A stretch of 64,000 nt of DNA from JAHFDS01 sp964593795 (GCA_964593795.1 CAZQJC010000020.1:1-64000); one strand, 5' to 3'. Shown: positions 48,010-58,448, numbered from the stretch's first letter. Translations and numbers: made by a program. Notes: generated by a model from the letters alone, not told the origin.

Positions 48010-49131
48010 CTAGTTCGTCGAGAGGTCGGTTGTCTCCTTCGCGATGTCGCCCTTCCAGGTCTCGCCGTCCTTGTTCGTGCCGGCGGCGGCGCGAGTGGCC
48101 TTGAGGTCGGCCTTGGCCTGGGCCTGGCGGGCCACGAGGTCCATGTGCGTCGAGAAGTACGGCAGGCTCTTGCCGATGAAGTCGGTCAGGCGCTCGAACT
48201 TGTGGTCGACCATGAACTTCTCGAGGTCGGCCTTGAGCTCGCTGATGATCTCGTAGCCCCGGAGCATCGCGCCCGTGCACACCTGCACCGTGCTCGCGCC
48301 GACCAGGAAGAACTGCGCCGCGTCGGCGCCGGTCTCGATGCCGCCCATGCCGCTGATCTGCACGCCCGGGTGCGCGCGCGCGATCTCCATGACGTGACGG
48401 AGCGCGATGGGTCGCACGGCCTGGCCGGAGTAGCCGCCGGGCACCGAGTAGCCCTCGACCGTGGGCAGGGGCCGGAGCGTCTTGAGGTCGACGCCGCAGA
48501 TCGACAGGATCGTGTTGATCGTCGAGATGCCGTCGGCGCCGCTCTCGAGGGCCGCCCGCGCGGGGACGACGGGATCGCCGACGTTGGGCGTCATCTTGGC
48601 CCACACGGGGATCTTCGAGACCTCCTTGACCCAGGCGACCACCTCGCAGACGAGGTCGGGGTTCTCGCCCATCGCCATGCCCATCTTGCGCTCGGGCAGG
48701 CCGTGCGGGCACGAGAGGTTCAGCTCGAAGCCGTCGACGCCCGTCTCCTGCACGCGGCGGATGATCTCGTGCCAGGCCTCGCGGCGGTACTCCTCCATCA
48801 CCGACGCGATGAGGACGCGCGAGCTCCCGTACTGCTTCTTGAGCTGGCGCAGGTCGTCGAGCCACGCGTCGAATGGACGGTCGCTGATGAGCTCGATGTT
48901 CTCGAACCCGACGACCTCGCCCTTGTCGCGCGACTTGAGCTTGGCGTAGCGCGGCGAGGTATTGATGACCTTCGACGCGTCGAGGCTGATGGTCTTGCAC
49001 ACCATGCCGCCCCAGCCGAGGTCGTACGACTTCGCGATCACGCGCGCGTTGGTTCCCGGCGGGCCCGAGCCGAGCACGAAGGGGTTCTCGAAGCGCATGC
49101 CGTTGACGGTGATCCCGAGGTCGATGGCCAT
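48010..49131 (-). CDS. PreA-like dihydropyrimidine/dihydroorotate dehydrogenase, no ferredoxin domain
   Basis: A 373-residue FMN-binding TIM barrel. The catalytic region ELNLSCPHGLPERKMGMAMG is that of dihydropyrimidine dehydrogenase (PreA/DPD), and the FMN phosphate site GMGGIETGADAAQF is present. Typical PreA proteins end in a [4Fe-4S] ferredoxin-like domain. Here the C-terminus is an Ala/Lys/Thr-rich helix with no CxxC cluster, and no PreT partner is adjacent. The reaction is therefore uncertain: uracil/thymine reduction or another dihydropyrimidine. ATG at 49131, with a near-leaderless promoter shared with gpsA's upstream region. Confidence 0.85.
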   Translation of the reverse strand: MAIDLGITVNGMRFENPFVLGSGPPGTNARVIAKSYDLGWGGMVCKTISLDASKVINTSPRYAKLKSRDKGEVVGFENIELISDRPFDAWLDDLRQLKKQYGSSRVLIASVMEEYRREAWHEIIRRVQETGVDGFELNLSCPHGLPERKMGMAMGENPDLVCEVVAWVKEVSKIPVWAKMTPNVGDPVVPARAALESGADGISTINTILSICGVDLKTLRPLPTVEGYSVPGGYSGQAVRPIALRHVMEIARAHPGVQISGMGGIETGADAAQFFLVGASTVQVCTGAMLRGYEIISELKADLEKFMVDHKFERLTDFIGKSLPYFSTHMDLVARQAQAKADLKATRAAAGTNKDGETWKGDIAKETTDLSTN

Positions 49132-49140
49132 AGAACGACG

Positions 49141-49169
49141 AATCTAACCCGAGCGGCGCTCGGGCCCAA
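49141..49169 (-). promoter_or_regulatory. Promoter TTGGGC-17-TAGATT for preA-like gene
   Basis: Minus strand: -35 at 49164-49169 and -10 at 49141-49146, ending ten bases before the ATG at 49131. Confidence 0.5.
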
Positions 49170-49186
49170 GACCGCACCTTCCCTGG

Positions 49187-49192
49187 TAGCAT
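49187..49192 (+). promoter_or_regulatory. -10 element TAGCAT for gpsA, leaderless start
   Basis: TAGCAT ends seven bases before the ATG at 49199, favouring that codon over GTG 49196. The -35 is not clear. Confidence 0.45.
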
Positions 49193-49198
49193 CGCGTG

Positions 49199-50206
49199 AT
49201 GGCGAACGAACGGCTCGAGGTGGGAGTCCTCGGCGCGGGGAGCTGGGGGACGGCGCTGGCCAAGGCGCTCGCGGACGGCGGCCACGCGGTCACGCTGTGG
49301 GGACGGGGCGCCGACGCGATGCGACAGATGGACGAGGCCCGCGAGAACACCACGTACTTGAAGGGCGTGCGCCTGCCCGCGAACCTGCGGGCGACGAGCG
49401 ACATCGCGGCCGCCGTGCGCGGCAAGGCGATGGTGCTGTCGGTCGTGCCGTCGCAGGTGACGCGCGCGACGCTCGCGGGCTGCGCGCGGGACATCGCCCC
49501 GGGCACGCTGCTCGTCGGCGCGTCGAAGGGCATCGAGAACGAGACGCTCGAGACGATGGATGAGGTGTTCGCCGAGGTCGTCCCGCACGCGCGCGCCGTG
49601 TTCCTGTCGGGGCCGAGCTTCGCGCGAGAGGTCGGCCGCGGCGTGCCCACCGCGGTCGTCGCGGCGTCGCTCGACGCCGAGGCCGCGCAGGCGACGCAGC
49701 GCGCGTTCTCGAGCGAGCGCTTCCGCGTCTACACGAGCGACGACGTGGTGGGCGTCGAGATCGGAGGCGCGCTCAAGAACGTCATGGCGATCGCGTCGGG
49801 GATCTCGGACGGCCTGGAGTTCGGCTACAACACGCGCGCGGCGATCATCACGCGCGGGCTGGCCGAGATGGCGCGCCTCGCGGTCAAGCGCGGGGGCAAT
49901 CCGCTCACGCTGGCGGGGCTTGCCGGGATGGGCGACCTCGTGCTCACGTGCACCGGCGACCTCTCGCGCAACCGGCACGTCGGCGTGGAGCTCGGCCGCG
50001 GCCGCACGCTCGAGCAGATCCTCGGTGGAATGAAGGAGGTCGCCGAGGGCGTTCGCACGACGAAGAGCGCGCACGACCTGGCGCGCCGCGAGGGCGTGGA
50101 CATGCCGATCACCGCGGCCGTGCACGCGGTGCTCTACGAGGGCAAGCCGCCGCGTGACCTCGTCATGGACCTCATGACGCGCTCGCTCAAGGACGAGCGG
50201 GGCTAG
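49199..50206 (+). CDS. gpsA: NAD(P)-dependent glycerol-3-phosphate dehydrogenase
   Basis: A 335-residue enzyme making sn-glycerol-3-phosphate for phospholipid synthesis. The Rossmann loop is GVLGAGSWGTALA. The catalytic lysines lie in GASKGIENET and VEIGGALKNVMAIASG, and LAGMGDLVLTCTGDLSRN is the conserved C-domain signature. It acts opposite to glpD in this window. The deacetylase gene starts three bases after its stop. Confidence 0.96.
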   Translation: MANERLEVGVLGAGSWGTALAKALADGGHAVTLWGRGADAMRQMDEARENTTYLKGVRLPANLRATSDIAAAVRGKAMVLSVVPSQVTRATLAGCARDIAPGTLLVGASKGIENETLETMDEVFAEVVPHARAVFLSGPSFAREVGRGVPTAVVAASLDAEAAQATQRAFSSERFRVYTSDDVVGVEIGGALKNVMAIASGISDGLEFGYNTRAAIITRGLAEMARLAVKRGGNPLTLAGLAGMGDLVLTCTGDLSRNRHVGVELGRGRTLEQILGGMKEVAEGVRTTKSAHDLARREGVDMPITAAVHAVLYEGKPPRDLVMDLMTRSLKDERG

Positions 50207-50209
50207 CGC

Positions 50210-51247
<1,038 letters not shown>

Positions 51248-51309
51248 GCCGCGCGCGCCGCGAGCGGAGGTGTAAGACGCGGCGCGGCAAGAGGTCGGGC
51301 GATGCCACA

Positions 51310-51338
51310 TTGAGCCTGTCAGGGGTTCGCCCTACGCT
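51310..51338 (+). promoter_or_regulatory. Promoter TTGAGC-17-TACGCT for kinase
   Basis: -35 at 51310-51315 and -10 at 51333-51338. The start site is expected near 51345, three bases before a TTG (51348) and about 50 before the ATG at 51396. Confidence 0.55.
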
Positions 51339-51395
51339 GGGCGGCGCTTGACAGTGGCGGTCGGGCAAGCGAAACCGCCGATCGGTTCGGAGCGG

Positions 51396-52943
51396 ATGGC
51401 CGAAGAAGGATCGTCGTCGGAGGCGGGCAACACCATCGCGGGGCGCTACACGCTCGTGCGACACCTCGCGACCGGCGGGATGGCCGAGCTTTACCTGGCG
51501 CGCCTCGGCTCGCTCGGCGGCTTCCAGAAGGACGTCGTCATCAAGCGCATCCACCCGCGCTTCGCCGACCACGCCAAGATCACCAAGCTCTTCCTCGACG
51601 AGGCGCGCATCGCGGCGACCCTCTCGCACCCGAACATCCTGACCGTCCTCGACGTCGGAGAGGAGAACGGCACGCTCTACATCGTCATGGAGTACATCCG
51701 TGGCGAGAACCTCTGGACGATCGCGCGGCGCGGCGTCGAGGCGCACCGGTTCCTGCCGCTGCCGCACGCGGTCCGCATCGTGTCCACCGTGTGCGAGGGC
51801 CTGCACTACGTGCACACGCGCAAGGGCCCCGACGGCCGCCCGCTCGAGATCGTGCACCGCGACGTGTCGCCGTCGAACATCGTGGTGTCCGCCGACGGCG
51901 TGGCCAAGCTGGTCGACTTCGGCATCGCGCGCTGGGCCCTGCGGTCGTTCGACGATCGCAGCCTGGTGACCGGCAAGCCGAACTACATGGCGCCGGAGCA
52001 GCTCCGCGGCCTGCAGGTGGACGCGCGCGCGGACGTGTTCGCGCTCGGCATCGTGCTTTGGGAGATGACGGTCCAGAAGCGCCTCTTCCGGGGCAAGCCC
52101 GACGAGGTGACGCGGCGCATCCTCGACGAGGACGTGCCGCGGCCGAGCGAGGTGATGCCCGGCTACGCGCCGGAGCTCGAGCAGATCGTCATGCGCGCCC
52201 TGGAGAAGCAGCCGGAGGCGCGCTGGGAGACCTGCGCAGAGCTGCACGACGCGCTCGAGACGTTCGCCGTCGAGCACAAGCTCCGCGCGTCGTCGATCTC
52301 GATTGGTCTGTTCGTGCGGGACCTCTTCGCGATGCGCACGCAGCCGTCGTACCAGGACCTCGAGGACGCGCGGGCGTGGGGCGAGGAGGACGAGATCGAG
52401 ATCGAGGAGGACCTCGACTTCGACCGCGCCGAGGCGGAGAGCGCGCCGCTCGGCGGTGCCGCCCCGAAGAGGCGCATCGGGACGCCGCCGCCGCCGATCC
52501 CGGGGCCCACCGAGGCGCCACAGGCGGCCGCGCCGGCTGCCTCGCAGGGCGGGGAGGGCGGGAGCGATCCGGCCCTCGTCATCGATCCGCCGCCGTCGGC
52601 GAGCACCAGCGGAGCGCGGCCCGTGCCCTCGGCCAGCGGACGTCAGCTCGCGCTGTCCGGAAGCGGGAGCCGGCCGGCGCTCACGTCCAGCGGGCGCCAG
52701 GTCACGAGCGTGCCCATCCAGACCGGCCCGGCCGCCGCAGCCGTGAAGGAGGGGCGCAAGAGCGCGCCGCCGCCAGGGACGAGCGGTCGACAGAGCGCCG
52801 TCCCCCCGGGCCGCGCTTCACGGCCGCCGATGGACGCGCGCAAGGTGCCGCTCCGACCCCGCTCGCGGGTGCCGCTCCTCGTCGTCCTCGCGCTCGTGGT
52901 CGCCGCGGCGGCCGCGTTCGCGTGGACCGCGCTGCACAAGTAG
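51396..52943 (+). CDS. Ser/Thr kinase with C-terminal membrane anchor
   Basis: A 515-residue kinase from ATG 51396. It has TGGMA, Lys50, HRDVSPSN (154-161) and DFG (174-176), followed by an acidic linker and a Ser/Gly/Pro low-complexity region (~330-480). A single C-terminal helix (~490-512: VPLLVVLALVVAAAAAFAWT) ends it with only three residues outside. This is a tail-anchored kinase without a sensor domain, so it may be controlled from inside. The ATG is preceded by GGAG six bases upstream. The ORF also starts at TTG 51348, close to the promoter, adding 16 residues. Confidence 0.92.
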   Translation: MAEEGSSSEAGNTIAGRYTLVRHLATGGMAELYLARLGSLGGFQKDVVIKRIHPRFADHAKITKLFLDEARIAATLSHPNILTVLDVGEENGTLYIVMEYIRGENLWTIARRGVEAHRFLPLPHAVRIVSTVCEGLHYVHTRKGPDGRPLEIVHRDVSPSNIVVSADGVAKLVDFGIARWALRSFDDRSLVTGKPNYMAPEQLRGLQVDARADVFALGIVLWEMTVQKRLFRGKPDEVTRRILDEDVPRPSEVMPGYAPELEQIVMRALEKQPEARWETCAELHDALETFAVEHKLRASSISIGLFVRDLFAMRTQPSYQDLEDARAWGEEDEIEIEEDLDFDRAEAESAPLGGAAPKRRIGTPPPPIPGPTEAPQAAAPAASQGGEGGSDPALVIDPPPSASTSGARPVPSASGRQLALSGSGSRPALTSSGRQVTSVPIQTGPAAAAVKEGRKSAPPPGTSGRQSAVPPGRASRPPMDARKVPLRPRSRVPLLVVLALVVAAAAAFAWTALHK

Positions 52944-52946
52944 CGG

Positions 52947-52952
52947 TACCGT
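52947..52952 (+). promoter_or_regulatory. -10 element TACCGT, near-leaderless start
   Basis: TACCGT ends eight bases before the ATG at 52960. No good -35. Confidence 0.35.
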
Positions 52953-52959
52953 CCGCGCG

Positions 52960-54168
52960 ATGCTGACGTTCGCGGACATCGAGCAAGCGCGCTCTCGCAT
53001 CGGCGATCAGATCTTCGTCTCGCCGTGCGCGTACTCGGAGACGTTCTCGAAGCTGACCGGCAACAAGGTCTACTTCAAGCTCGAGAACCTGCAGATGACC
53101 GGCTCCTTCAAGGAGCGCGGCGCCTGCAACCGCATCCTGCTCCTCTCGACCGAGGAGAGGCGGCGCGGCGTCGTGGCGGCGTCGGCGGGCAACCACGCGC
53201 AGGGGGTGGCCTACCACGCGACCCGCAACGGCGTGCGCGCGGTCATCGTGATGCCCGAGACCACGCCGCTCGTGAAGATCGCGGCGACGCGCGGCTACGG
53301 CGGCGAGGTGGTGCTGCACGGCGCGAACTACGACGCGGCCTACGAGGAGGCGCAGCGGCGCGCGCGCGAGGAGGGCCTGACGCTCCTGCACGCGTTCGAC
53401 GACGAGGCCATCATGGCCGGGCAGGGCACGCTCGGCCTCGAGCTGCTCGAGCAGAACCCGTACCTCGAGGTGGTGCTGGTGGCCGTGGGCGGCGGAGGCC
53501 TCGCGTCGGGCGTCGCGGTCGCGATGAAGGAGACCAACCCGCGCATCAAGGTCATCGGCGTGCAGACCGCGCGCGTGCCCTCGATGAAGGCGGCGCTCGC
53601 GGCGGGCGGGCCGGTGGTGCTGCCGGCGGCGCACACGATCGCGGACGGGATCGCGGTGCGGCGCGCGGGCGACCACACGGTGCCCGTCCTGGCCCGCTAC
53701 CTCGACGACCTCGTCACGGTGGACGAGGACGAGCTCGCGAACGCCGTGCTGCTGCTGCTCGAGCGCGAGAAGACGGTCGCCGAGGGCGCCGGCGCCGCGC
53801 CGCTGGCCGCGCTGGTGCAAGGCCGCACGGGGATCACGGGCAAGCGCGTCGCGTGCGTCATCAGCGGCGGCAACATCGACGTCACGCTGCTCGCGCGCAT
53901 CATCGACCGCGGCCTGGCCAAGGACGGGCGCCTGCTGCGCATGCGCGTGCACATCCCGGATCGCCCGGGCGCGCTCCACCTGCTCACGGGCATCGTGGGG
54001 CAGCTCGGCGCGAACATCATGGACATCCAGCACGACCGCACGTTCGACAACGCCGAGATCAGCGAGACGATCGTGGACGTGACCTGCGAGACGCGCGGCA
54101 CCGAGCACGCGCTCGCGCTGCGCGAGGCGCTCATCGCCGCCGGCTACGTGCTCGACCGGCTCGAGTAG
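52960..54168 (+). CDS. ilvA: Threonine ammonia-lyase with ACT domain
   Basis: A 402-residue PLP enzyme turning threonine into 2-oxobutyrate for isoleucine synthesis. PLP Lys is in TGSFKERGACN. The substrate loop ASAGNHAQGVA and the phosphate loop VGGGGLASGVA are intact. A single C-terminal ACT domain (~325-402: MRVHIPDRPGALHLLTGIVG) can bind an allosteric effector. The length is that of the TdcB/short IlvA type with one ACT domain. The 247 bases after it, to 54415, hold only a weak GGGGC/GCCCC stem. Confidence 0.94.
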   Translation: MLTFADIEQARSRIGDQIFVSPCAYSETFSKLTGNKVYFKLENLQMTGSFKERGACNRILLLSTEERRRGVVAASAGNHAQGVAYHATRNGVRAVIVMPETTPLVKIAATRGYGGEVVLHGANYDAAYEEAQRRAREEGLTLLHAFDDEAIMAGQGTLGLELLEQNPYLEVVLVAVGGGGLASGVAVAMKETNPRIKVIGVQTARVPSMKAALAAGGPVVLPAAHTIADGIAVRRAGDHTVPVLARYLDDLVTVDEDELANAVLLLLEREKTVAEGAGAAPLAALVQGRTGITGKRVACVISGGNIDVTLLARIIDRGLAKDGRLLRMRVHIPDRPGALHLLTGIVGQLGANIMDIQHDRTFDNAEISETIVDVTCETRGTEHALALREALIAAGYVLDRLE

Positions 54169-54415
54169 TCCGCGCGGCGAGAGCTCGAGGGGCCCCGCAC
54201 CCGCCGCCGGGGACGCCCCCCGGACCTCACCTGGGCGAAGAAGGGGGGAAGATGCGCAAGGCTGCCCGGAGGGCGACCAAGCGACGGTGCGGAGCAACCT
54301 CGCGGCAGGGCGAAGCACCCGTCGTGCCAGCGAACACCCCGTCGAACATGCTGGATCTGCGCGCTCGGGGTCCGGGGCCAATTGCCCCGGCGGGGCGGGA
54401 AGGGGCAGCCCGCCG

Positions 54416-56962
54416 TCAGGGCGCGGCGCGCAGGAAGAGGTCCCAGCGGATCCGCCGGGTGCCGGACGAGCGGAGCGAGAGGCCGCCCGCGGCGACGTCG
54501 CCCGTGGCGGACACGCGCACGCGGACGAGGCCCTCCGGCAGCGCGTCCGTGCGAGCGCAACGCGTGCACGACGCGAGGGCGGCCTCGTCTGCGGCGGCCG
54601 GCAGCGCGCCGACGTCGACCGCGCCGCCGGCCACGACCTCGAGCGTGGCGCCGCCGTCTCCCTCGGAGGCGAGCGAGAAGCGCGCGCGTCCGGTGGCGGC
54701 GGTGACGAGACCCACCACGTCGAGCACGTCGGCCACGTCGCGCGGCGTCACGACCCCCGCGACGGGCCCCTCGACCAGCGTATCGATCGACGCATCGAGG
54801 AGCGGCACGAGGTGTCCGTCGCGGAGGTACAGGGGCAGCTTGTCGAGCGGGGCAGGGACCGTCACGACCTGGCCGCCCGCAAGCAGCGCGTGATCGGCCC
54901 AGTCGAGCCACGCACCCGGCGGCAGGTTCACGCGCTTTTCGCGCGCACCTCGCGTGACGACGGGGGCGACGAGCAGCGCGGGGCCGAAGTAGTAGGCGTC
55001 GTCGACGGCGGCGTACTCGCGCCGGTCCGGGTGCTCGAGGAACAGGCTGCGCACGATCGGCGCGCCCGTTGCCGCGGCCTGCTCGGCGAGGGCCCAGACG
55101 TACGGGAAGAGGCGCGTGTGCAGCTTGGCGTAGGTGCGCCACGCGGTCTGCGCGTCGGGGCTCGACCAGATGGTGGCCTTGCGTGCGCCGTCGCTGCCGG
55201 TGTTGCCGCTGCAGGCGTCCTGGTCCTGCATGTTGGGCAGGAGCGCGCCTTGCTGGATCCAGCGCGCGAGGAGCTCGCCGTCCGCCGCCTTCGCGCCGTC
55301 CGCGATGCAGTGGAAGCCGCCGATGTCGCCGCCCGTGAAGGGCACGCCGCTCGCGCCGAGGTTGATCGCGCCTCGCACCATCGTCGGCAGGCCGTCGGAG
55401 TCCTCGAACGACGCCGCGGGATCGCCCATCCACATCATGGGCACCCAGTGCGACGAGCCGGTGAAGCCGCTCCGCGCGCGGGCCAGCCAGTTGCCGCGGA
55501 GCGGGCTCGCCTCGAGCGCGTCGTGCACGGCCTGGTCGTACAGCACGGGGAAGAGGTTGTGCAGCTCCTCGCCGCTCATGCCGTTCGCCGCGAGCACCTC
55601 CGGCTGCACGTACTCGCCGAAGTCGTACATGAAGCCGTGGTAGCCGAGGTCCTGCATCCACTGGAAGAAGCCGCGGTACCAGGCGGCCGCGTCGGGGGAC
55701 GTGAAGTCGACCGTCAACACCTCGAGCAGACGCCCGCTGATGAGCCACACCTTCGACGGCACGCCCATCGCGTCGGCCAGGAAGTAGCGCTTCGAGAGGC
55801 CCTCGTCGACCAGCGCGCGGAGCGGGTTGTCGGGCGTGTCGGCGAGGTACGGGTTGTAGTAGCCCTCGGAGCGTACGCCGAGGGCCTCGGTGGAGGCCGT
55901 CCACGCACGGCGCTCCTCCTCGCGGCCCACGTGCGAGCCCATCGGCAGGAAGTGCAGCGTGTCGTCGACCGACGTGATGGCGAGGTCCCGCTCGCGCATG
56001 GCCTGCAGCTCGGGCACGCCCATGACCTGCGAGCCCGGGCCGAGGCGGCGACGCGGCCCGAGGGCCCATGCGGGTGGCCGCATGGGTCGTCCGGTGGCGG
56101 CCGTGAAGCGATCGATGAGCTGGTACGGCCAGGGGCGCGCGTCGGCGGCGTCGGGCAGGTAGACCTCGTACGCGAGGCGCGGGCCGATGTGCCAGACGCG
56201 CAGCGCGTCGGGGCGCGCGGGCACGGCGAGGTCGAACGTGCTGCGCCAGGTGCTGTCGAGCCAGAAGCCGTAGCCCGCGGTCGACAGGAAGAACGGCACC
56301 GGGTAGTAGGACATCTGCTCGCCGTTCGGGTACGGGTTGTCGATGCTCGCGCGGTCGGCCTCGCCGGTGCCGAGGCCGCCCTCCTCGGCCCAGACGTAGA
56401 CCGACTGCCCGCGCTGATCGGTGCGGCCGAAGCGCTCGCCGAAGCCGAGGAAGCCCTCGGTGGCCGGCGAGGCGAAGGCCACCGACCAGGCGCGCGGCGC
56501 CGGGCCGTCCGTGGCCGCCTCGACGCGCAGGGCGCCCGGCCGCAGCGTGTGGGTGACGGTCACGGTCGGGCCGTCGGCGACGCCGCAGCCGGAGGGCGCG
56601 GCGGGGCAGGGGCGTAGCGTGACGGAGATCGCGTCTGCGGTCGTCGTGGCAGCCTGAACCTGCCAGCGATCGGCGTACGCCTCGAGCTGGGTGTCGAAGT
56701 CGAAGTACCCGGGCGAGACGTGCTGCCTCCAGTGCACGACGCCCTGCGCGAAGCCGAGGGCGGCGTAGCCGTCGCCGCTGCCCGCGCCGAGCGACCGCAG
56801 CGTGTGCCCGGCGGAATCCGCGACGGAGACCGCGTAGGGCGCGCGCTCGACGCGCAGCGTGAGTCCGCCGGCCGCGAGCTCGATGGGCCCGACCGCGGGT
56901 GCCGACTGGGGGGCGCGCTCGCCGCACGCCCCGAGGAGCAGGATCCAGGCTGCTTTTCGCAC
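54416..56962 (-). CDS. Glycoside hydrolase family 31 lipoprotein
   Basis: An 848-residue enzyme. It has a short signal peptide with lipobox LGAC (Cys13) and an N-terminal beta-sandwich. The (beta/alpha)8 barrel carries the nucleophile motif MYDFGEYV, the acid/base region MWMGDPAASF and the GH31 signature TGGDIGGFH. C-terminal beta domains follow. DFGEY is the form found in sulfoquinovosidase-type GH31 enzymes, but substrate specificity cannot be settled by eye. Being lipid-anchored, it likely works on external glycans. Start GTG at 56962, with TACGAT ending seven bases upstream. Confidence 0.88.
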   Translation of the reverse strand: MRKAAWILLLGACGERAPQSAPAVGPIELAAGGLTLRVERAPYAVSVADSAGHTLRSLGAGSGDGYAALGFAQGVVHWRQHVSPGYFDFDTQLEAYADRWQVQAATTTADAISVTLRPCPAAPSGCGVADGPTVTVTHTLRPGALRVEAATDGPAPRAWSVAFASPATEGFLGFGERFGRTDQRGQSVYVWAEEGGLGTGEADRASIDNPYPNGEQMSYYPVPFFLSTAGYGFWLDSTWRSTFDLAVPARPDALRVWHIGPRLAYEVYLPDAADARPWPYQLIDRFTAATGRPMRPPAWALGPRRRLGPGSQVMGVPELQAMRERDLAITSVDDTLHFLPMGSHVGREEERRAWTASTEALGVRSEGYYNPYLADTPDNPLRALVDEGLSKRYFLADAMGVPSKVWLISGRLLEVLTVDFTSPDAAAWYRGFFQWMQDLGYHGFMYDFGEYVQPEVLAANGMSGEELHNLFPVLYDQAVHDALEASPLRGNWLARARSGFTGSSHWVPMMWMGDPAASFEDSDGLPTMVRGAINLGASGVPFTGGDIGGFHCIADGAKAADGELLARWIQQGALLPNMQDQDACSGNTGSDGARKATIWSSPDAQTAWRTYAKLHTRLFPYVWALAEQAAATGAPIVRSLFLEHPDRREYAAVDDAYYFGPALLVAPVVTRGAREKRVNLPPGAWLDWADHALLAGGQVVTVPAPLDKLPLYLRDGHLVPLLDASIDTLVEGPVAGVVTPRDVADVLDVVGLVTAATGRARFSLASEGDGGATLEVVAGGAVDVGALPAAADEAALASCTRCARTDALPEGLVRVRVSATGDVAAGGLSLRSSGTRRIRWDLFLRAAP

Positions 56963-56968
56963 GGGCTC

Positions 56969-56974
56969 ATCGTA
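56969..56974 (-). promoter_or_regulatory. -10 element TACGAT, leaderless start
   Basis: Minus-strand TACGAT ends seven bases before the GTG at 56962. It is the same hexamer and spacing as at 7197-7202. No clear -35. Confidence 0.45.
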
Positions 56975-57001
56975 GCGGCTTGCGCTTGCCGAGCGCGGAC
57001 T

Positions 57002-57007
57002 TACCGT
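57002..57007 (+). promoter_or_regulatory. -10 element TACCGT, leaderless start
   Basis: TACCGT ends seven bases before the GTG at 57014. A TTGCGC (56980-56985) lies 16 bp upstream as a possible -35. Confidence 0.4.
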
Positions 57008-57013
57008 ATCCTG

Positions 57014-57913
57014 GTGACGGGGCAGCTCACCTACGTGCGCGTCGCCGAGCCCGAGCGGCTGGGCGAGTGGTCGCTCGTCCTGCAAGCGCGAGGGATCGCG
57101 CACTGGCTCGGGCCGCTCTTCGCGGTCGAGCCGCCGGCGGAGCCGACGGTCTGGGGCATGGCCGTGGACGCGCGAGACGCCCGCCTCGCCGCGGCGGAGC
57201 TCGACGCGTACGACGCCGAGGCGCGCACGCCTGCCGCGAGGCCGAAGCCGGCGGCGCCCCGGGTCTCGCGGGCGCTCGGGGTCCTCGTCGCGGCGGCGCT
57301 CCTCGGGGCCTACGCCTGGATGGGCGGACGAGACGCGCCGAGCACGTGGCTCGCGCACGGCTCCGCGTTGGCGGATCGGATCCTCGGCGGGGAGCCCTGG
57401 CGCGCGCTGACCGCGCTCTCGCTGCACGCCGACCTCGCCCACGTCCTCGGCAATGCGGCCGCGCTGGCGTTCTTGCTGCCGACGCTCGCGACGCGTGTGG
57501 GGGCGGGCGTGGCCGCGTGGATCGCGGTCGGGAGCGGCTTCCTCGGCAACCTCGCCACGGCCTGGGTGACGGGCGCGTGGCTCCACCAGCGGCATGACAG
57601 CATCGGCGCGTCGACCTCCGTGTTCGGCCTGCTCGGCGCGCTCGCGGCGCTTGCATTCCTGCTCGACCACGCGCAGACACGGCGACGCTTCGCGGTGGTG
57701 GCCGCGACGCTGGGCCTCTTCGGCCTGGTCGGCGTGAGCGAGCGCGCGGACGTGTTCGCGCACGCCTTCGGACTTGCGTCGGGCGCGGCGCTCGGCGCGA
57801 TCGTGGCGCTCCTGCCGGCGGGTGTGCGGCACGTGCGGCCCTGGCGCGGGGCGGCCCTGGCCGTGGCGGCGGCCGCGACGATCGTCCTCGCCTGGGTCAA
57901 GGCGCTCGCGTGA
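57014..57913 (+). CDS. Rhomboid-family intramembrane serine protease
   Basis: A 299-residue protein with a soluble N-terminal domain (~1-85) and six or seven membrane helices. The catalytic Ser is in GASTSVFG and the partner His in FAHAFG, in the expected order. HADLAHVLGNAAAL in the second helix matches the conserved His/Asn region. It should cleave membrane-protein segments within the bilayer. The stop overlaps the MaoC-like gene (GTGA). Confidence 0.9.
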   Translation: MTGQLTYVRVAEPERLGEWSLVLQARGIAHWLGPLFAVEPPAEPTVWGMAVDARDARLAAAELDAYDAEARTPAARPKPAAPRVSRALGVLVAAALLGAYAWMGGRDAPSTWLAHGSALADRILGGEPWRALTALSLHADLAHVLGNAAALAFLLPTLATRVGAGVAAWIAVGSGFLGNLATAWVTGAWLHQRHDSIGASTSVFGLLGALAALAFLLDHAQTRRRFAVVAATLGLFGLVGVSERADVFAHAFGLASGAALGAIVALLPAGVRHVRPWRGAALAVAAAATIVLAWVKALA

Positions 57914-58356
57914 ACGCGTACCTCGAGGACCTCGAGCTCGGCCGCACCATCGACGTCGGTCAGGTGAGCGTCACCGCCGAGGACATCGTCGAGTTCGCGC
58001 GCAAGTTCGACCCGCAGCCGTTCCACGTCGACGAGGCGGCCGCGCAGAGCTCGCCCTTCGGCGGGCTCATCGCGAGCGGATGGCACACGGCGAGCCTGTG
58101 CATGCGGCTCGTCGTGGAGCGCCTGGTCGACCCGGCGACGACGCTCGGTTCGCCCGGGGTCGACGAGCTGCGCTGGCTGCGCCCGGTGCGACCGGGCGAC
58201 ACGCTCACGCTGCGCATCACCCCGGTGGAGATCACGCCGAGCAGGTCGAAGCCCGACCGCGGCACGGCGCGCTTCCGCTACGAGGTGACGAACCAGCGCG
58301 GCGAGCTCGTCATGACGATGATCGGTCTCGGCATGATCCGCCGCAGGCCCGCCTAG
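57910..58356 (+). CDS. MaoC-like hydratase/dehydratase
   Basis: A 148-residue hot-dog-fold protein with the hydratase-2 motif: FDPQPFHVDEAAAQSSPFGG, then IASGWHTASLCMRL. These enzymes hydrate or dehydrate enoyl-CoA-type thioesters. The substrate is unknown. Start GTG at 57910 overlaps the rhomboid stop, so they are co-translated although no functional link is obvious. Confidence 0.92.
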   Translation: MNAYLEDLELGRTIDVGQVSVTAEDIVEFARKFDPQPFHVDEAAAQSSPFGGLIASGWHTASLCMRLVVERLVDPATTLGSPGVDELRWLRPVRPGDTLTLRITPVEITPSRSKPDRGTARFRYEVTNQRGELVMTMIGLGMIRRRPA

Positions 58357-58448
58357 TGCCTCGACCACGGCGTACTGATCATCGAGCGGGCGGCATCCAA
58401 GCGTTCGCTGAAACGGCCATCCTCTCCGCGGCGAGGCGCTGGCGAAAT

